DNA from: Rhizobium sp.
GTDB lineage: Bacteria > Pseudomonadota > Alphaproteobacteria > Rhizobiales > Rhizobiaceae
NCBI GenBank assembly: GCA_003501385.1
Contig: DNPN01000065.1
Coordinates: 22,968-33,660 of the forward strand
DNA: 10,693 nt
Reading direction: 5' to 3'
Positions 1-5,948 of the stretch are shown here, piece after piece (the first letter of the stretch is position 1; the number at the start of each line of letters is the position of its first letter). Under the pieces are notes generated by a model. The model worked only from the letters and a program-made list of their open reading frames with translations. It was not told where the DNA came from and did no database searches. Made by a program: the position numbers and the translations under genes.

Positions 1-887
1 GAATAGAGGTATTCCATCCACAGCTTGGCAGCGTTTGGATGCGGTGCATAGGCCGAAATGGCTTGTACGTAAACGCCGGCAACAACGCCGGAAGCAGGAA
101 CGATAACCTCTACCGGTGGGTTGCCCTTCAGCGAATCACGACCGGCCAGAGCGTTGTAGTCCCAACGCAGGTTGATCGGTGTTGTGCCTTGCGCAAGCGT
201 CGCTGGCTTGCCAACAACAGGAACGAAATTGCCCTTGGCATTCAGTTCCTTGAAGAACTTCAGGCCTTCTTCGCCAGCCTTGGCAACGTCGCCCTTCGAA
301 GCTGACAGACCGGCTGCAAATACAGCAGAGATAGCCTGGTTTGCCGTGCGTGGATCACCGCCGAGGGCAACCATGTTGGCATATTCAGGCTTCAACAGAT
401 CGGCCCAATCCTTTGGCGGATTCTTGACCAGATCCTTGTTCACTTCAAAGGCCATAACGCCGTAATAGTCGCCATACCAGTAGCCATCAGCATCCTTGGC
501 GGAGGCTGGAATGGAATCCCATGTGGACACCTTGTAAGGCTGGATCAGCTTGTCAGCCTTGGCGGTTGGGCCAAAGGACAGGCCAACGTCGATCACGTCC
601 GGAGCCTGATCACCCGTATTGCCCTTGTTGGCCTTGATGGCTTCAACTTCGTCGCCGGAGCCAGCGTCGGGGTTCAGTTCGTTGACCTTGAGGCCATACT
701 TGGCCTTGAAGCCTTCAATAACGCCACCGTAACCGCACCAGTCGTGAGGAAGGGCGATGGTCGTCAGGGTGCCTTCCTTCTTGGCAGCGGCGATCAGGTC
801 GGCGCTTGGCTCAGCGGCGGCAAAGGTGCTCGACGCGATGACCATGGCGGTAGAGAGAGAAAGAATGCGGCGCAAACGGATGTTCAC
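1..887 (-). CDS. ABC transporter periplasmic substrate-binding protein (C-terminus cut by window edge)
   Basis: This is an extracellular solute-binding protein that captures a small solute in the periplasm for an ABC importer. Translating the minus strand from a GTG at 887-885 gives 295 codons with no stop before the left edge, so the C-terminus is missing. The GTG is preceded by AGGAGA (899-894) at 6-nt spacing. The N-terminus is a Sec signal peptide: basic NIRLRR, a hydrophobic stretch, and AXA-type cleavage near residues 23-25. No lipobox cysteine is seen, so it should be soluble. The mature part has features of the bacterial SBP / COG1840-like fold, including LIAAAKKEGTL at the start, a central QAPDVIDVGLSFGPTAK segment, and WADLLKPEYANMVALGGDPR. 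Permease and ATPase genes are expected to the left, outside the window. The substrate cannot be read; polyamines, ferric iron or phosphonate-type solutes are all known for related proteins. Family assignment is firm, substrate open. Confidence 0.9.
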   Translation of the reverse strand, partial: MNIRLRRILSLSTAMVIASSTFAAAEPSADLIAAAKKEGTLTTIALPHDWCGYGGVIEGFKAKYGLKVNELNPDAGSGDEVEAIKANKGNTGDQAPDVIDVGLSFGPTAKADKLIQPYKVSTWDSIPASAKDADGYWYGDYYGVMAFEVNKDLVKNPPKDWADLLKPEYANMVALGGDPRTANQAISAVFAAGLSASKGDVAKAGEEGLKFFKELNAKGNFVPVVGKPATLAQGTTPINLRWDYNALAGRDSLKGNPPVEVIVPASGVVAGVYVQAISAYAPHPNAAKLWMEYLY

Positions 888-1130
888 TGGTGTTCTCCTA
901 GGTTGACTGCTGATTAGCCGAGCGACTGAATATGGGGCTGACATGATAGTTGTGTGACAATGGCCAGGCACGTCCCCACAAGGACAGGGGATTTATTGTG
1001 AATTCGCTATTCCCTCCTGATGCCCGACACCAAGAATGCCTATTCATGGTGGTCCGGGTCAAATGATGCTGTTCCCTGTCCGGTCTTTGCCGGTTTGTGA
1101 CAGCAGATAAAACGACAGTGAGCGTCGGAG

Positions 1131-1142
1131 TCAATCGATTGA
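1131..1142. promoter_or_regulatory. 12-bp palindrome, possible LacI-type operator
   Basis: TCAATCGATTGA is a perfect 12-bp palindrome with a central CG, the general layout of LacI-family operators. On the minus strand its right half runs into TTGACT (1134-1129). A weak -10-like TTTATC lies 17 nt further on (1111-1106), so the palindrome would overlap the -35 box of a promoter reading toward the substrate-binding protein gene. The implied leader is about 220 nt. The palindrome is seen directly; the operator role is inference. Confidence 0.35.
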
Positions 1143-1154
1143 TATTTAAAAAAT

Positions 1155-1189
1155 GAATGCCATTGCTAAATTAAAACGCAATGGCATTC
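1155..1189 (-). terminator. 12-bp inverted repeat with minus-strand T tract, possible terminator
   Basis: GAATGCCATTGC (1155-1166) and GCAATGGCATTC (1178-1189) form a perfect 12-bp stem around an 11-nt AT-rich loop. Read on the minus strand the stem is followed at once by ATTTTTTAAAT, the usual make-up of an intrinsic terminator. On the plus strand no T run follows. No gene is known to end here, so it may end an unannotated minus-strand transcript, or be an operator or a recombination relic. Confidence 0.45.
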
Positions 1190-1460
1190 TGCGTGTGTTG
1201 GTGCTCCGAGATTGGAACCATGCGCAGATGATGGGTTCTGCGGTCCTTGTGTCGGCCAAGGTTCAATCAGTTGCACGTAATGTGATCATACACTCGGCTG
1301 TTTTTAGTCAAATGCAATAAACCTGTGCATTCTTCTGGTTGGATAAAGCGTCGCATCGCAATCATTCTGGGTGATTTGATGATTATGGCGAGTGTTGACG
1401 GATGAACGGCGCGAACAGGCACGTGAATTGCTTGTCGGTGTTGAATGTTCATTTTTGTTG

Positions 1461-1488
1461 TATGAGCCAAGATTTATACGAGCCAAGA
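1461..1488. repeat. Short imperfect direct repeat, 16-bp period
   Basis: TATGAGCCAAGA (1461-1472) is repeated as TACGAGCCAAGA (1477-1488), 11 of 12 positions identical, with a 4-bp spacer. It lies just upstream of the RIME-like element and about 280 bp before the permease start. It could be a pair of protein-binding half-sites or chance duplication; nothing else in the sequence decides. Confidence 0.4.
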
Positions 1489-1530
1489 CCTCCCGCGCTT
1501 AAGGATCAAAGCCGGGACGCACAAAAGGGA

Positions 1531-1645
1531 TACGCTACAGCGCCGAGCGCCATATACGGCGCACAAAGGTTCGCTGTAGCGCTTTATATGCGTTGCATAA
1601 TTTTCTCTTTAAACCGATTCCGGTTGAAAGAATTATGCAATAGCA
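1531..1645. repeat. RIME-like rhizobial intergenic mosaic element (double palindrome)
   Basis: Two adjacent palindromes span about 115 bp. The first pairs CGCTACAGCG (1533-1542) with CGCTGTAGCG (1572-1581) and encloses a smaller GCGCC/GGCGC stem (1547-1551/1558-1562). The second pairs TTGCATAATT (1593-1602) with AATTATGCAA (1631-1640) and closes with AACCG-ATTC-CGGTT (1612-1625). Its two arms differ by a few bases of insertion or deletion. The order CTACAGCGCCG, then CGCTGTAG, then GCATAATTTT with CGATTCCG in the loop matches, from memory, the Rhizobium-specific intergenic mosaic elements, which are about 110 bp with two large palindromes. It is non-coding and non-autonomous. It lies in the permease upstream region and could influence transcription or mRNA stability. 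Recognition is by eye, so the family name is likely rather than proven. Confidence 0.72.
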
Positions 1646-1732
1646 CCCGACAATAAAGATCCAGGGGAGCAGCGAAGGCTGCGCAAAGCGTGTTCGTAAC
1701 GACAAGGGTCGGCGGGCACGAAAGCAGAAGCT

Positions 1733-1751
1733 GCCGAGGTATTGCCTCGGC
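1733..1751 (+). promoter_or_regulatory. Leader hairpin just upstream of the permease ribosome site
   Basis: GCCGAGG (1733-1739) pairs with CCTCGGC (1745-1751) around the loop TATTG. The stem ends only 5 nt before the AGGGGG ribosome site (1757-1762) of the permease gene. It could stabilise the mRNA 5' end or modulate translation. It lacks a T tract and does not look like a terminator. The structure is seen; the role is inference. Confidence 0.4.
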
Positions 1752-1767
1752 TTAACAGGGGGTCGTG

Positions 1768-3339
1768 ATGAGCGATTACACGGACGTTGATAAACAGGAC
1801 GACCTGCACATTCTCCATTCCATGGGCTATGCGCAGGAACTTGAACGGCGCATGAGTTCGTTTTCGAACTTCGCAATTTCTTTCTCTATCATTTGTATTC
1901 TGTCGGGCGGTATCAACTCGCTGGCGCAGGCCACCTCTGGTGCGGGCGGGGCGGCCATTGGTCTTGGCTGGCCGCTGGGTTGCTTGATTTCAGGCGTTTT
2001 TGCACTGGGTATGGCGCAGATTGCATCGGCCTATCCCACTGCAGGCGGGCTGTATCACTGGGGCTCCATTCTGGGCAGCCGGTTCACCGGCTGGGTGACG
2101 GCATGGTTCAACCTGATTGGCCTTGTCACCGTTCTGGGCGCGATCAACGTTGGCACATGGGGCTTCTTTGCGGGCTCCATTGGCCCATGGTTTGGCATGA
2201 ATGTGGACACCACAACGGCTGCGGGCTTTGTCAATCAGATCATTTTTGTGGCAGTGATCACGGTATTTCAGGCGCTGATCAATCACCTCGGCATCAAACT
2301 GACGGCTAAACTCACGGACCTTTCCGGCTATCTGATTTTCATCACGGCGATAGCCTTGACTGTGGTGTGCCTGTTTGGTGCCAAATCCTGGGATGTCAGC
2401 CGCATCTGGACCTTCACCAACTATTCCGGCACGCCTGAAGGCGATGCATCCGTGTGGCCGCATACCGGCAGCATGTGGTATATTTTTGCCCTCAGCCTGC
2501 TTTTGCCGATCTATACCATTACGGGTTATGATGCATCGGCGCACACGTCGGAAGAAACGATCAAGGCTTCTGAATCCGTGCCAAAGGGCATGATTTCGTC
2601 TGTGGTCTGGGCGTCTCTGTTTGGCTACATCATGCTCCTGGCTTTCCTGCTGGCCATTCCAGACATGAATGAAGCCGCAAAACAGGGTTGGAATGTGTTT
2701 TTCTGGACACTCAACAGCGTCACCAATCCGGTGATTGCCAATATCCTCTACCTGGCGATTTTCATTGCGCAGTTCATTTGTGGCCTCGCCACGGTGACAT
2801 CGGTGTCACGTATGATGTTTGCCTTTGCCCGTGACGGCGGTTTGCCTTTCTCCAAGGCATTGTCCAGCGTCAGTCCTAAATTCCGCACGCCCGCCGTGGC
2901 AATCTGGATCGGTTCTATCCTGTCGGTTCTGTTTGTCTGGGGTGCGTCTTTGGTGACCATTGGTGGCGCTTCGGCCTACACCATTGTTGTGTCCTGCACG
3001 GTTATCTTCCTGTTCCTGTCCTTCGCCATTCCGATTGTGGTTGGCATGAAGGTGATCGGCACCGCGAAATGGCCAAAGATGGGGCCGTGGAATATGGGAA
3101 TCACGGCCTATCGGCTGGTGGGTGTGCTGGTGATACTGGCAATGATTGTCATTTTTGTCATCGGTGTGCAGCCACCAAACCAGTGGGCACTCTATATTAC
3201 CCTTGGCTTCCTCGCTTTGACGGCGGTGATCTGGGTGCTGTTCGAACAGCGTCGCTTTAAAGGTCCGCCAATTGGTGATGAAGTGGCCAAGCGCCAGATG
3301 GAAATCGCTGCCGCTGAAAAAGCGATTGGTGACGCTTGA
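1768..3339 (+). CDS. APC-superfamily amino acid/choline-type permease
   Basis: This inner-membrane permease has 523 residues and about 12 hydrophobic segments. It belongs to the amino acid-polyamine-organocation superfamily and looks like the amino acid/choline transporter (ACT, GABA-permease-like) branch. Supporting features are the N-terminal SSFSNFAISFSIICILSGG first helix, the AQIASAYPTAGGLYHWGS motif after helix 2, and GYDASAHTSEET around residues 253-264, all typical of that branch. The charged tail after about residue 490 (EQRRFKGPP onward) is probably cytoplasmic. I chose the ATG at 1768 because AGGGGG (1757-1762) lies 5 nt away; an in-frame GTG one codon upstream is too close to it. 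A strong terminator follows, so the downstream dehydrogenase probably has its own promoter or relies on read-through. The substrate is not readable; GABA, other amino acids, choline or an amine are possible. Confidence 0.9.
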   Translation: MSDYTDVDKQDDLHILHSMGYAQELERRMSSFSNFAISFSIICILSGGINSLAQATSGAGGAAIGLGWPLGCLISGVFALGMAQIASAYPTAGGLYHWGSILGSRFTGWVTAWFNLIGLVTVLGAINVGTWGFFAGSIGPWFGMNVDTTTAAGFVNQIIFVAVITVFQALINHLGIKLTAKLTDLSGYLIFITAIALTVVCLFGAKSWDVSRIWTFTNYSGTPEGDASVWPHTGSMWYIFALSLLLPIYTITGYDASAHTSEETIKASESVPKGMISSVVWASLFGYIMLLAFLLAIPDMNEAAKQGWNVFFWTLNSVTNPVIANILYLAIFIAQFICGLATVTSVSRMMFAFARDGGLPFSKALSSVSPKFRTPAVAIWIGSILSVLFVWGASLVTIGGASAYTIVVSCTVIFLFLSFAIPIVVGMKVIGTAKWPKMGPWNMGITAYRLVGVLVILAMIVIFVIGVQPPNQWALYITLGFLALTAVIWVLFEQRRFKGPPIGDEVAKRQMEIAAAEKAIGDA

Positions 3340-3348
3340 CCTTTCTCT

Positions 3349-3377
3349 GAAAGGCCGGGCGACATGCCCGGCCTTTC
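3349..3377 (+). terminator. Rho-independent terminator after the permease gene
   Basis: GAAAGGCCGGGC (3349-3360) and GCCCGGCCTTTC (3366-3377) form a perfect 12-bp GC-rich stem with the 5-nt loop GACAT, followed by ATTTCT. It begins 9 nt after the permease stop. The A/T flanks of the stem supply part of the U tract. Confidence 0.85.
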
Positions 3378-3408
3378 ATTTCTGCGATTGATCCATCCGA
3401 TTTTCCCA

Positions 3409-3443
3409 AAATCCTACCAATTCTCATCAATTCATTAGGATTT
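3409..3443. promoter_or_regulatory. Inverted repeat upstream of the dehydrogenase, possible operator
   Basis: AAATCCTA (3409-3416) and TAGGATTT (3436-3443) are 8-bp inverted repeats separated by 19 bp. They lie in an AT-rich stretch between the permease terminator and the dehydrogenase, where a promoter is expected. The spacing between half-site centres (27 bp) is wide for a simple dimer. I could not fix a convincing -35/-10 pair. Confidence 0.3.
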
Positions 3444-3575
3444 ATTTAGATTGAAAAGCCTATCCTTTTCATTGCAGACTTGGAGGAGTGTTTGCAATCG
3501 GGAGGTTACGGATCGCGTTTGCGCGGATTGCTTCCGATACCGTCTTGCGTCCTCATACCTTGAGGAGTGCCCGCT

Positions 3576-4721
3576 ATGAAAATAACTGCCAATTGGAACT
3601 ATCCCACCGACATCCGGGTGGGGCGTGGGCGTGTCGAAGAGCTTGCCGAGGCTTGTAACGCGCTCGGCATTACCAATCCTCTGCTGGTGACAGACCGCGG
3701 TCTGGCGACCATGGCCATTACGCGCGCAGCCCGTGAGGCTTTGCGCGATGGAGGATTACAGCACGCGCTGTTTGCTGAGGTTGACCCCAATCCCAATGAA
3801 GTGAACCTTGATGCTGGCATCAAGGCCTTTCGTGATGGCAATCATGACGGAATTGTTGCCTTTGGCGGCGGCTCGGGCATTGATCTTGGCAAATGTATTG
3901 CCCTGATGGTGGGGCAGACGCGCCCGGTGTGGGACTTTGTCGAAGAGGGCGGCGGTTGGAAGCAGGCAGATGCCGACGCGATTGTCCCGATCATTTCGGT
4001 GCCGACAACGGCTGGAACCGGCGCAGAGGTTGGTCGCTCCTGCATGATCACCAACACTGTGAGCCATGTGAAGAGTGCGATATTTCACCCAAAGCTGATG
4101 CCCAGCGTGGTGATTTGCGATCCGGAACTCACGGTGGGCATGCCCAAATTTGTCACGGCTGGAACGGGCATGGTGGCCTTTGCCCATTGTCTCGAGGCCT
4201 ATTGTTCTCCCGTCTATCATCCCCTTGGGCAGGGCATTGCCATCGAAGGCATGCGGCTGGTGAAGGAGTTTTTGCCCAGAGCCTATCGTGATCCGGTGGA
4301 TCTGGAAGCGCGTCTCAATATGATGTCGGCGGCGGTTATGGGGGCCATTGCCATCCAGAAGGGCATGGGAGCCATTCATGCCTTGTCTCAGCCGATTGGT
4401 GCCATGTACAATACCCATCACGGCACAACCAATGCCGTGCTCATGCCCATGGTGCTGCGTTTCAATCAAAAGGCCATTGGCCGCAAGATAGACAAACTGG
4501 CGGGCTACCTGGAAATTCAAGGTGGTTTTGAAGGATTTTACGATTTCATCCTGAAGTTCCGCGCCGATCTCGCTATTCCACAAAACCTCAGCGAATTGGG
4601 CGTGCCCAGTGAGCACGTGGCCGATATTGCCGCCAAGGCTATTGCCGATTCCAGTGCGGCTGGCAATCCGGTGAAGTTAACACTGGAGAATACGGTGGAG
4701 CTGCTGTCGGGTTGCTTTTGA
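3576..4721 (+). CDS. Iron-containing (group III) alcohol dehydrogenase with substituted metal-site residues
   Basis: This 381-residue protein has the full length and fold markers of the Fe-ADH family, which interconvert alcohols and aldehydes with NAD(P). The N-terminal nucleotide-binding half carries GGGSGID at residues 97-103 and PTTAGTGAEVG further on. The C-terminal helical half carries EAYCSP and HALSQPIGA...HHGTTNA. Compared with FucO, the ligand positions read V200 (normally Asp196), H204 (His200), H268 (His263) and H282 (His277). The nearby active-site His267 position is Q272. One of four metal ligands and a second conserved histidine are therefore missing, though the frame is intact. 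I chose ATG 3576 because GAGGAG (3562-3567) lies 8 nt upstream; a GTG at 3567 overlaps that site. With the upstream permease it suggests uptake and processing of an amino acid- or amine-derived aldehyde or alcohol. Family is certain; activity and substrate are uncertain. Confidence 0.9.
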   Translation: MKITANWNYPTDIRVGRGRVEELAEACNALGITNPLLVTDRGLATMAITRAAREALRDGGLQHALFAEVDPNPNEVNLDAGIKAFRDGNHDGIVAFGGGSGIDLGKCIALMVGQTRPVWDFVEEGGGWKQADADAIVPIISVPTTAGTGAEVGRSCMITNTVSHVKSAIFHPKLMPSVVICDPELTVGMPKFVTAGTGMVAFAHCLEAYCSPVYHPLGQGIAIEGMRLVKEFLPRAYRDPVDLEARLNMMSAAVMGAIAIQKGMGAIHALSQPIGAMYNTHHGTTNAVLMPMVLRFNQKAIGRKIDKLAGYLEIQGGFEGFYDFILKFRADLAIPQNLSELGVPSEHVADIAAKAIADSSAAGNPVKLTLENTVELLSGCF

Positions 4722-4735
4722 GGGATGCGTGCAGG

Positions 4736-4762
4736 CAGGCAAGCATAATGCATGTTTGCCTG
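4736..4762 (+). terminator. Hairpin after the dehydrogenase gene, possible terminator
   Basis: CAGGCAAGCAT (4736-4746) pairs with ATGTTTGCCTG (4752-4762), 11 bp with one G-U wobble and the 5-nt loop AATGC. It begins 14 nt after the dehydrogenase stop. No proper U tract follows (TATTGCTGC), so termination may be weak or the hairpin may only protect the 3' end. Confidence 0.45.
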
Positions 4763-4949
4763 TATTGCTGCTCTGCACACAGAATTTCTCATTTTGGCGG
4801 GTGTAACTTTTCATCAAGTGACTGTTTTTGGGCGTTTATATGGTGTGTTTTCTATTTGTTAACTAATTTTAGCAATCATGCATTAAGACACCATGCAGCC
4901 GGGTGCCTGAATGAGCGATGAGTGGCTCAGACATTGCATCGAGGATCTT

Positions 4950-5666
4950 ATGCCAGTCATCTCATTTGCCAACGCCAAAGGCGGTGCGGGAAAAACAACA
5001 GCCGCTCTTCTTCTATCGACTGAACTTGCCCATCAGGGTTATCGTGTTTGCATTCTGGATGCAGATCCCCAGCGCTGGATCACCCAATGGGCTGAGAGTG
5101 CGGGCTTGTGTCCCAATATCGAAGTGATTTCCGAGGTCTCGATTGGCTCCATCCAGGGGCATATCCACGAGGGGCGTAAATCGGCTGATTATATCATTAT
5201 CGATCTTGCCGGTGCGCGGGATGCCTTGGTCACCATGGCCATCGGTCTTTCCGACCACGTGATGATTCCGGTACAAGGATGCGCGATGGATGCCAAGGGC
5301 GCGGCGCAGATTCTGGATCTACTTGAGCAGATGCGCATTGCTGGCAATCTGGTCATCCCCCATTCCGTTGTGTTAACGCGGGTTGTTTCCATGGTCACCA
5401 CCCGCACGCTGCTGGCCATCAAGGGCATTCTGGCCGCCCGTGGCGTGAATGTGGTGAACACGCCCATTGTGGAGCGCACGGCGTTTCGCGATATTTTTGA
5501 AACGGGTGCCACGCTCTACACCATGGACCCTGCCAAGGTCAGCAATCTCGATAAAGCCCGTGACAATTCCAGAGCATTTGCCGAGGAAGTCATGCGCCTC
5601 TTGCCGGTGAAAGTGGTGCGCACCGCGCGGCCACGTTTGTTGCGCATGGTGGGGTCTGCGGCCTGA
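4950..5666 (+). CDS. Orphan ParA/VirC1-like ATPase (MinD/ParA superfamily)
   Basis: This 238-residue P-loop ATPase is of the ParA/MinD type, proteins that position DNA or complexes in the cell. The deviant Walker A motif KGGAGKTT is at residues 10-17 with the signature lysine K10. The A' motif LDADPQ is at 36-41, and the Walker B-like IIIDLAG is at 82-88. The start at ATG 4950 puts the P-loop at the N-terminus as usual and is preceded by GAGG (4941-4944). An in-frame ATG at 4911 would add 13 residues without recognisable sequence. There is no N-terminal helix-turn-helix, so it resembles short type Ib ParA or VirC1-like proteins rather than RepA. No parB-like gene or clear parS array lies beside it, making it an orphan in this window. 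Such orphans can place chemoreceptors, secretion or conjugation complexes, or plasmids; which applies cannot be read here. Confidence 0.88.
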   Translation: MPVISFANAKGGAGKTTAALLLSTELAHQGYRVCILDADPQRWITQWAESAGLCPNIEVISEVSIGSIQGHIHEGRKSADYIIIDLAGARDALVTMAIGLSDHVMIPVQGCAMDAKGAAQILDLLEQMRIAGNLVIPHSVVLTRVVSMVTTRTLLAIKGILAARGVNVVNTPIVERTAFRDIFETGATLYTMDPAKVSNLDKARDNSRAFAEEVMRLLPVKVVRTARPRLLRMVGSAA

Positions 5667-5719
5667 GAGGCTTGTCTTTTGTCAGATTGATCGAGAACGA
5701 CATTGCTCCGATACCGCCT

Positions 5720-5769
5720 GAAGCGGCCATTTTGCGCCAATCCTGTGTTGTGCGCAAAATGGTTGCTTC
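5720..5769. repeat. Long imperfect hairpin downstream of the ParA-like gene
   Basis: GAAGCGGCCATTTTGCGC (5720-5737) and GCGCAAAATGGTTGCTTC (5752-5769) form an 18-bp stem with two G-U wobbles on the plus-strand transcript and a 14-nt loop. It lies 53 nt after the ParA-like stop. No U tract follows in either direction, so it is a poor intrinsic terminator. It may protect mRNA or be a dispersed palindromic repeat. On the minus strand the two wobbles become C-A mismatches, so folding favours the plus-strand RNA. Confidence 0.55.
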
Positions 5770-5868
5770 GAGGTGGCACACGTGCGTGAAGGTTTGGTGC
5801 GCAGACACAAGCGGCCAAGCGCAGCGCAAAGGCCTATCGTAGAAATTCGACTATTATTCTGCAGTGCA

Positions 5869-5885
5869 GGCAGCTATAATCTGCC
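5869..5885 (+). promoter_or_regulatory. Possible -10 box in a small dyad upstream of the glycosyltransferase
   Basis: A consensus-like TATAAT (5875-5880) lies in the loop of the dyad GGCAG (5869-5873)/CTGCC (5881-5885), about 70 nt before the glycosyltransferase start. No good -35 box is found at 16-18 nt spacing. The leader that follows is very AT-rich (about 5895-5948). The promoter role is a guess. Confidence 0.28.
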
Positions 5886-5948
5886 GGGATCATGCTTGTT
5901 TCGATATTTAATTTAAGATTTTAAAGATATTTCTAAAAAGGTTCATTT

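Larger units (their letters stand above)
888..1767. other. Long intergenic region without a convincing gene
   Basis: About 880 bases separate the divergent substrate-binding protein and permease genes. No reading frame here has both a ribosome site and a recognisable protein. The stretch holds leader and promoter sequence for both neighbours, a 12-bp palindrome (1131-1142), a 12-bp inverted repeat (1155-1189), an imperfect direct repeat (1461-1488), a RIME-like double palindrome (1531-1645) and a leader hairpin (1733-1751). These are listed separately. I recognise nothing in 1190-1460 apart from short open frames that look random. A divergent regulator gene might be expected between such genes, but none is present. 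Confidence 0.7.

Noticed and set aside
1153..1320. Plus-strand 55-codon frame beginning ATG AAT GCC in the large intergenic region
   Set aside because: No ribosome site precedes it, its start overlaps the 12-bp inverted repeat, and the translated sequence shows no recognisable family or clear coding bias.
1267..1486. Overlapping short minus-strand frames in the intergenic region
   Set aside because: Two different frames overlap, neither has a good ribosome site, and neither translation resembles a protein family.
3756..4616. 286-codon open frame antisense to the alcohol dehydrogenase
   Set aside because: It is fully inside a clear family member on the other strand, and its His-rich translation is a mirror of that gene's codon pattern.
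4911..4949. Upstream ATG as the start of the ParA-like protein
   Set aside because: The 13 extra residues do not match the family, which normally has the P-loop right at the N-terminus, and the ATG at 4950 has its own GAGG site.
5516..5829. Minus-strand frames at the end of the ParA-like gene and in the following gap
   Set aside because: They overlap the coding end and the 18-bp hairpin, lack ribosome sites and have no recognisable sequence.
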